From NCBI RefSeq assembly GCF_000308835.1, contig NZ_BAGN01000423.1:17410-81409 (forward strand): a stretch of 64,000 nucleotides of DNA, in the 5' to 3' direction. The stretch comes from Nocardia vinacea NBRC 16497. Lineage in GTDB: Bacteria > Actinomycetota > Actinomycetes > Mycobacteriales > Mycobacteriaceae. The notes below the pieces were generated by a model. That model was not told the origin of the DNA, searched no databases, and saw nothing but the letters and a program-made list of their open reading frames with translations. The stretch's first letter is position 1. Each line of letters begins with the position of its first letter. Of this stretch, positions 63,601 to 64,000 are shown one piece after another. The translations under genes and the position numbers were made by a program.

Positions 63601-64000
63601 AGCGTGTTCTTCTTCTCAGCCGACTCCGTCGAGGGTGACCGCTACGGGCTGATTCTCGACTCCGCGCAGCGCGCCGATGAACTCGGCTACACCGCGATCT
63701 GGACGCCGGAACGCCACTTCCACCAATTCGGCGACCTGTTTCCGAACCCCTCGGTGCTGGCGGCGGGAATCGCGACCCGTACCAACAGGATTCACCTGCG
63801 TGCGGGCAGTGTTGTTGCGCCGCTGCATCATCCGGCACGAGTCGCCGAGGAGTGGTCGATCGTGGACAACCTCTCGGGTGGCCGGGTCGGACTCGGATTT
63901 GCGCCGGGATTCGTCCCGCTGGACTTCGTCTTCAGCCAGGCCTCCTACGAGCGTAAGCAGCAGATCATGCTGGACCGCGTCGAGAAGGTACGCAAGCTGT
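60598..64000 (+). CDS. Type I PKS: KS-AT-ACP followed by luciferase-like monooxygenase domain (3' truncated)
   Basis: Starts at ATG in the ATGA overlap and is open to the end of the window (1134 codons visible). KS: TACSSSL with Cys162, EAHGTGT (His298) and KSNIGHL (His341), all intact. AT: GHSLGEY (Ser ~601), and AFHS in the specificity loop, which favours malonyl-CoA over methylmalonyl-CoA. ACP: FDAGGDSL with Ser915. After a Pro/Ala linker, residues ~1001 onward are a luciferase-like flavin monooxygenase domain (FFFSADSVEGDRYGLILDSA, TPERHFHQFG, GRVGLGFAPGF) of the type found inside natural-product assembly lines. No KR, DH or ER is seen in the visible part. The module adds C2 and may oxidise the chain. 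Confidence 0.93.
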   Translation, partial: MTADDAIAVVGMAGRFPGAADVAELWRNLVAGKESLVRPATGTPGDAYGVLADIDLFDAEFFKVAPAEAELLDPQHRLFLECAWHALEHAGCPPDRYGAQTGVFASASPSTYLLRTLLTRFQHANPTEQHRILLATDKDYLATRTSYKLDLQGPSIGVQTACSSSLVAVHLATRALAAGDCGVAVVGGATVFLPQVTLQEHVDGAIISADGHCRPFDAAATGAVGGNGVAAVVLRRVADAVRDGNPIRAVILGSAVENDGRRKVGYAAPGWEGQVRTVSRALERASVASTDIGYVEAHGTGTPIGDPLEVSALAEAFGRHRDGAAAPGDCLLGSVKSNIGHLDATAGVTGLIKAVLALEHGIIPGTVHFREPNPNFEWDRSPFAVNASAVEWPQSRADRRCGVSSLGIGGTNAHVVLAGWAGAARTRAERSCHVMTFSAHSAAALAARTRDLRARLEADHDADPADIARTIQIGSSALPHRRFVIAHNRSELVTALTDTAAVGTRATSKAKVAFLFPGHGGQYPDVGARLWPDFEVFRTAHQDCLDLLDAASDRSLKTLLSEADRVDDTLVAQPALFAVEYALARTWLHLGVRPASMIGHSLGEYVAAVIAGVMTADDAAQLVVARAELMQKLAPGAMLAAAISEEDAARFVAAGADLAAVNAAKSCVLSGSVQVVDAIAEDLAGAGIPFRRLAVSRAFHSRMTDTCLDGLRAQVARIPLQPPNIPFASNVTGTWITDEQATSPDYWVEQTRRTVRFAEGLATVFASGPNVVVELGPGRALSRLAQRDPARPEGLQVLASLPAPSDKESESECLSRALAAAWTAGAPVDWSVLWEHERPWTAVDLPAYPFQRTRHWPSDVPEESSAAPAAQPVTGPQRSRSDTGELLVAVRSTYTDTIGRPLEDTANFFDAGGDSLVAVQAVLALRAELGRELSLREFVDNPTIEQLTALLTDRETAVPTSRPAVTAPSTDQVAQTCPATPTVSVRDSASAAPGPRSGPEFSVFFFSADSVEGDRYGLILDSAQRADELGYTAIWTPERHFHQFGDLFPNPSVLAAGIATRTNRIHLRAGSVVAPLHHPARVAEEWSIVDNLSGGRVGLGFAPGFVPLDFVFSQASYERKQQIMLDRVEKVRKL

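Noticed and set aside
1..64000. tRNA, rRNA, riboswitches and phage attachment sites
   Set aside because: I looked for cloverleaf arms, conserved rRNA blocks and direct repeats at island edges and found none that I can support by eye.

Overview
The window is GC-rich throughout, with GTG starts, ATGA overlaps and the strong codon bias of a mycolic-acid actinomycete. WXG100-like (type VII secretion) proteins, a phage-type GH25 lysin and a hybrid NRPS/PKS locus fit Nocardia or a close relative. The genus is my inference; there is no rRNA here to settle it.

Layout. (1) 3-1840 (+): the tail of an MFS exporter fused to carboxypeptidase-regulatory-like repeats, overlapping a YceI-family protein with the same kind of domain. 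(2) 1856-2896 (-): a dihydrodipicolinate-reductase-like NAD(P)-dependent dehydrogenase. (3) 3493-12468 (+): a compact three-gene cassette made of a GH25 muramidase without signal peptide, a 957-aa protein with a charged Gln/Ser/Thr/Glu segment, and a 1744-aa protein with an alpha-helical toroid-like region, two glycine-rich stretches and a C-terminal beta-propeller-like region. I recognise no described system in it. (4) 12535-16008 (-): a secreted GH65-like glycosidase and a YghZ-type aldo/keto reductase.

(5) 16247-48825 (-): the centre of the window, a three-gene unit. A 462-aa protein (possible immunity or chaperone) comes first, then a 533-aa WXG100-like protein ending in a metalloprotease-like domain that has lost its zinc site, then one uninterrupted 29.6-kb ORF of 9,856 residues (about 1 MDa). 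The giant protein begins with a WXG100/CpnT-like domain and a Gly-rich linker. It continues with a SecA-like ATPase, a Tox-PL deamidase-like domain, a PI3K-like fold, XRE helix-turn-helix repeats, a NUDIX domain, a DUF3626-like domain, a second kinase-like fold, three zincin modules, an ADP-ribosyltransferase-like domain, a CdiA-CT-like nuclease, sigma-like and TetR-like DNA-binding regions, a papain-like domain, two DUF1023-like hydrolases and a GDPD-like C-terminus. Thirteen copies of a short motif (consensus x-Ile-Gly-Ser-Arg-Pro) stand at domain junctions, and a second motif (Thr-Pro-Trp-Ser) occurs in both large proteins. This looks like a concatenated multi-effector polyprotein.

(6) 48826-53304: gene debris (a broken XRE/MmyB-like regulator, an IS110 fragment), a small secreted protein, an Asp/Glu racemase-family protein and a secreted endonuclease/exonuclease/phosphatase protein. 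(7) 53901 to the end (+): the start of a hybrid NRPS/PKS cluster, tightly coupled: a thioesterase-like protein with Cys nucleophile, A-PCP (Asn-like specificity code), a TauD/SyrP-type hydroxylase, C-PCP-C, a stand-alone PCP, and a PKS module KS-AT(malonyl)-ACP followed by a luciferase-like monooxygenase domain that runs off the window.
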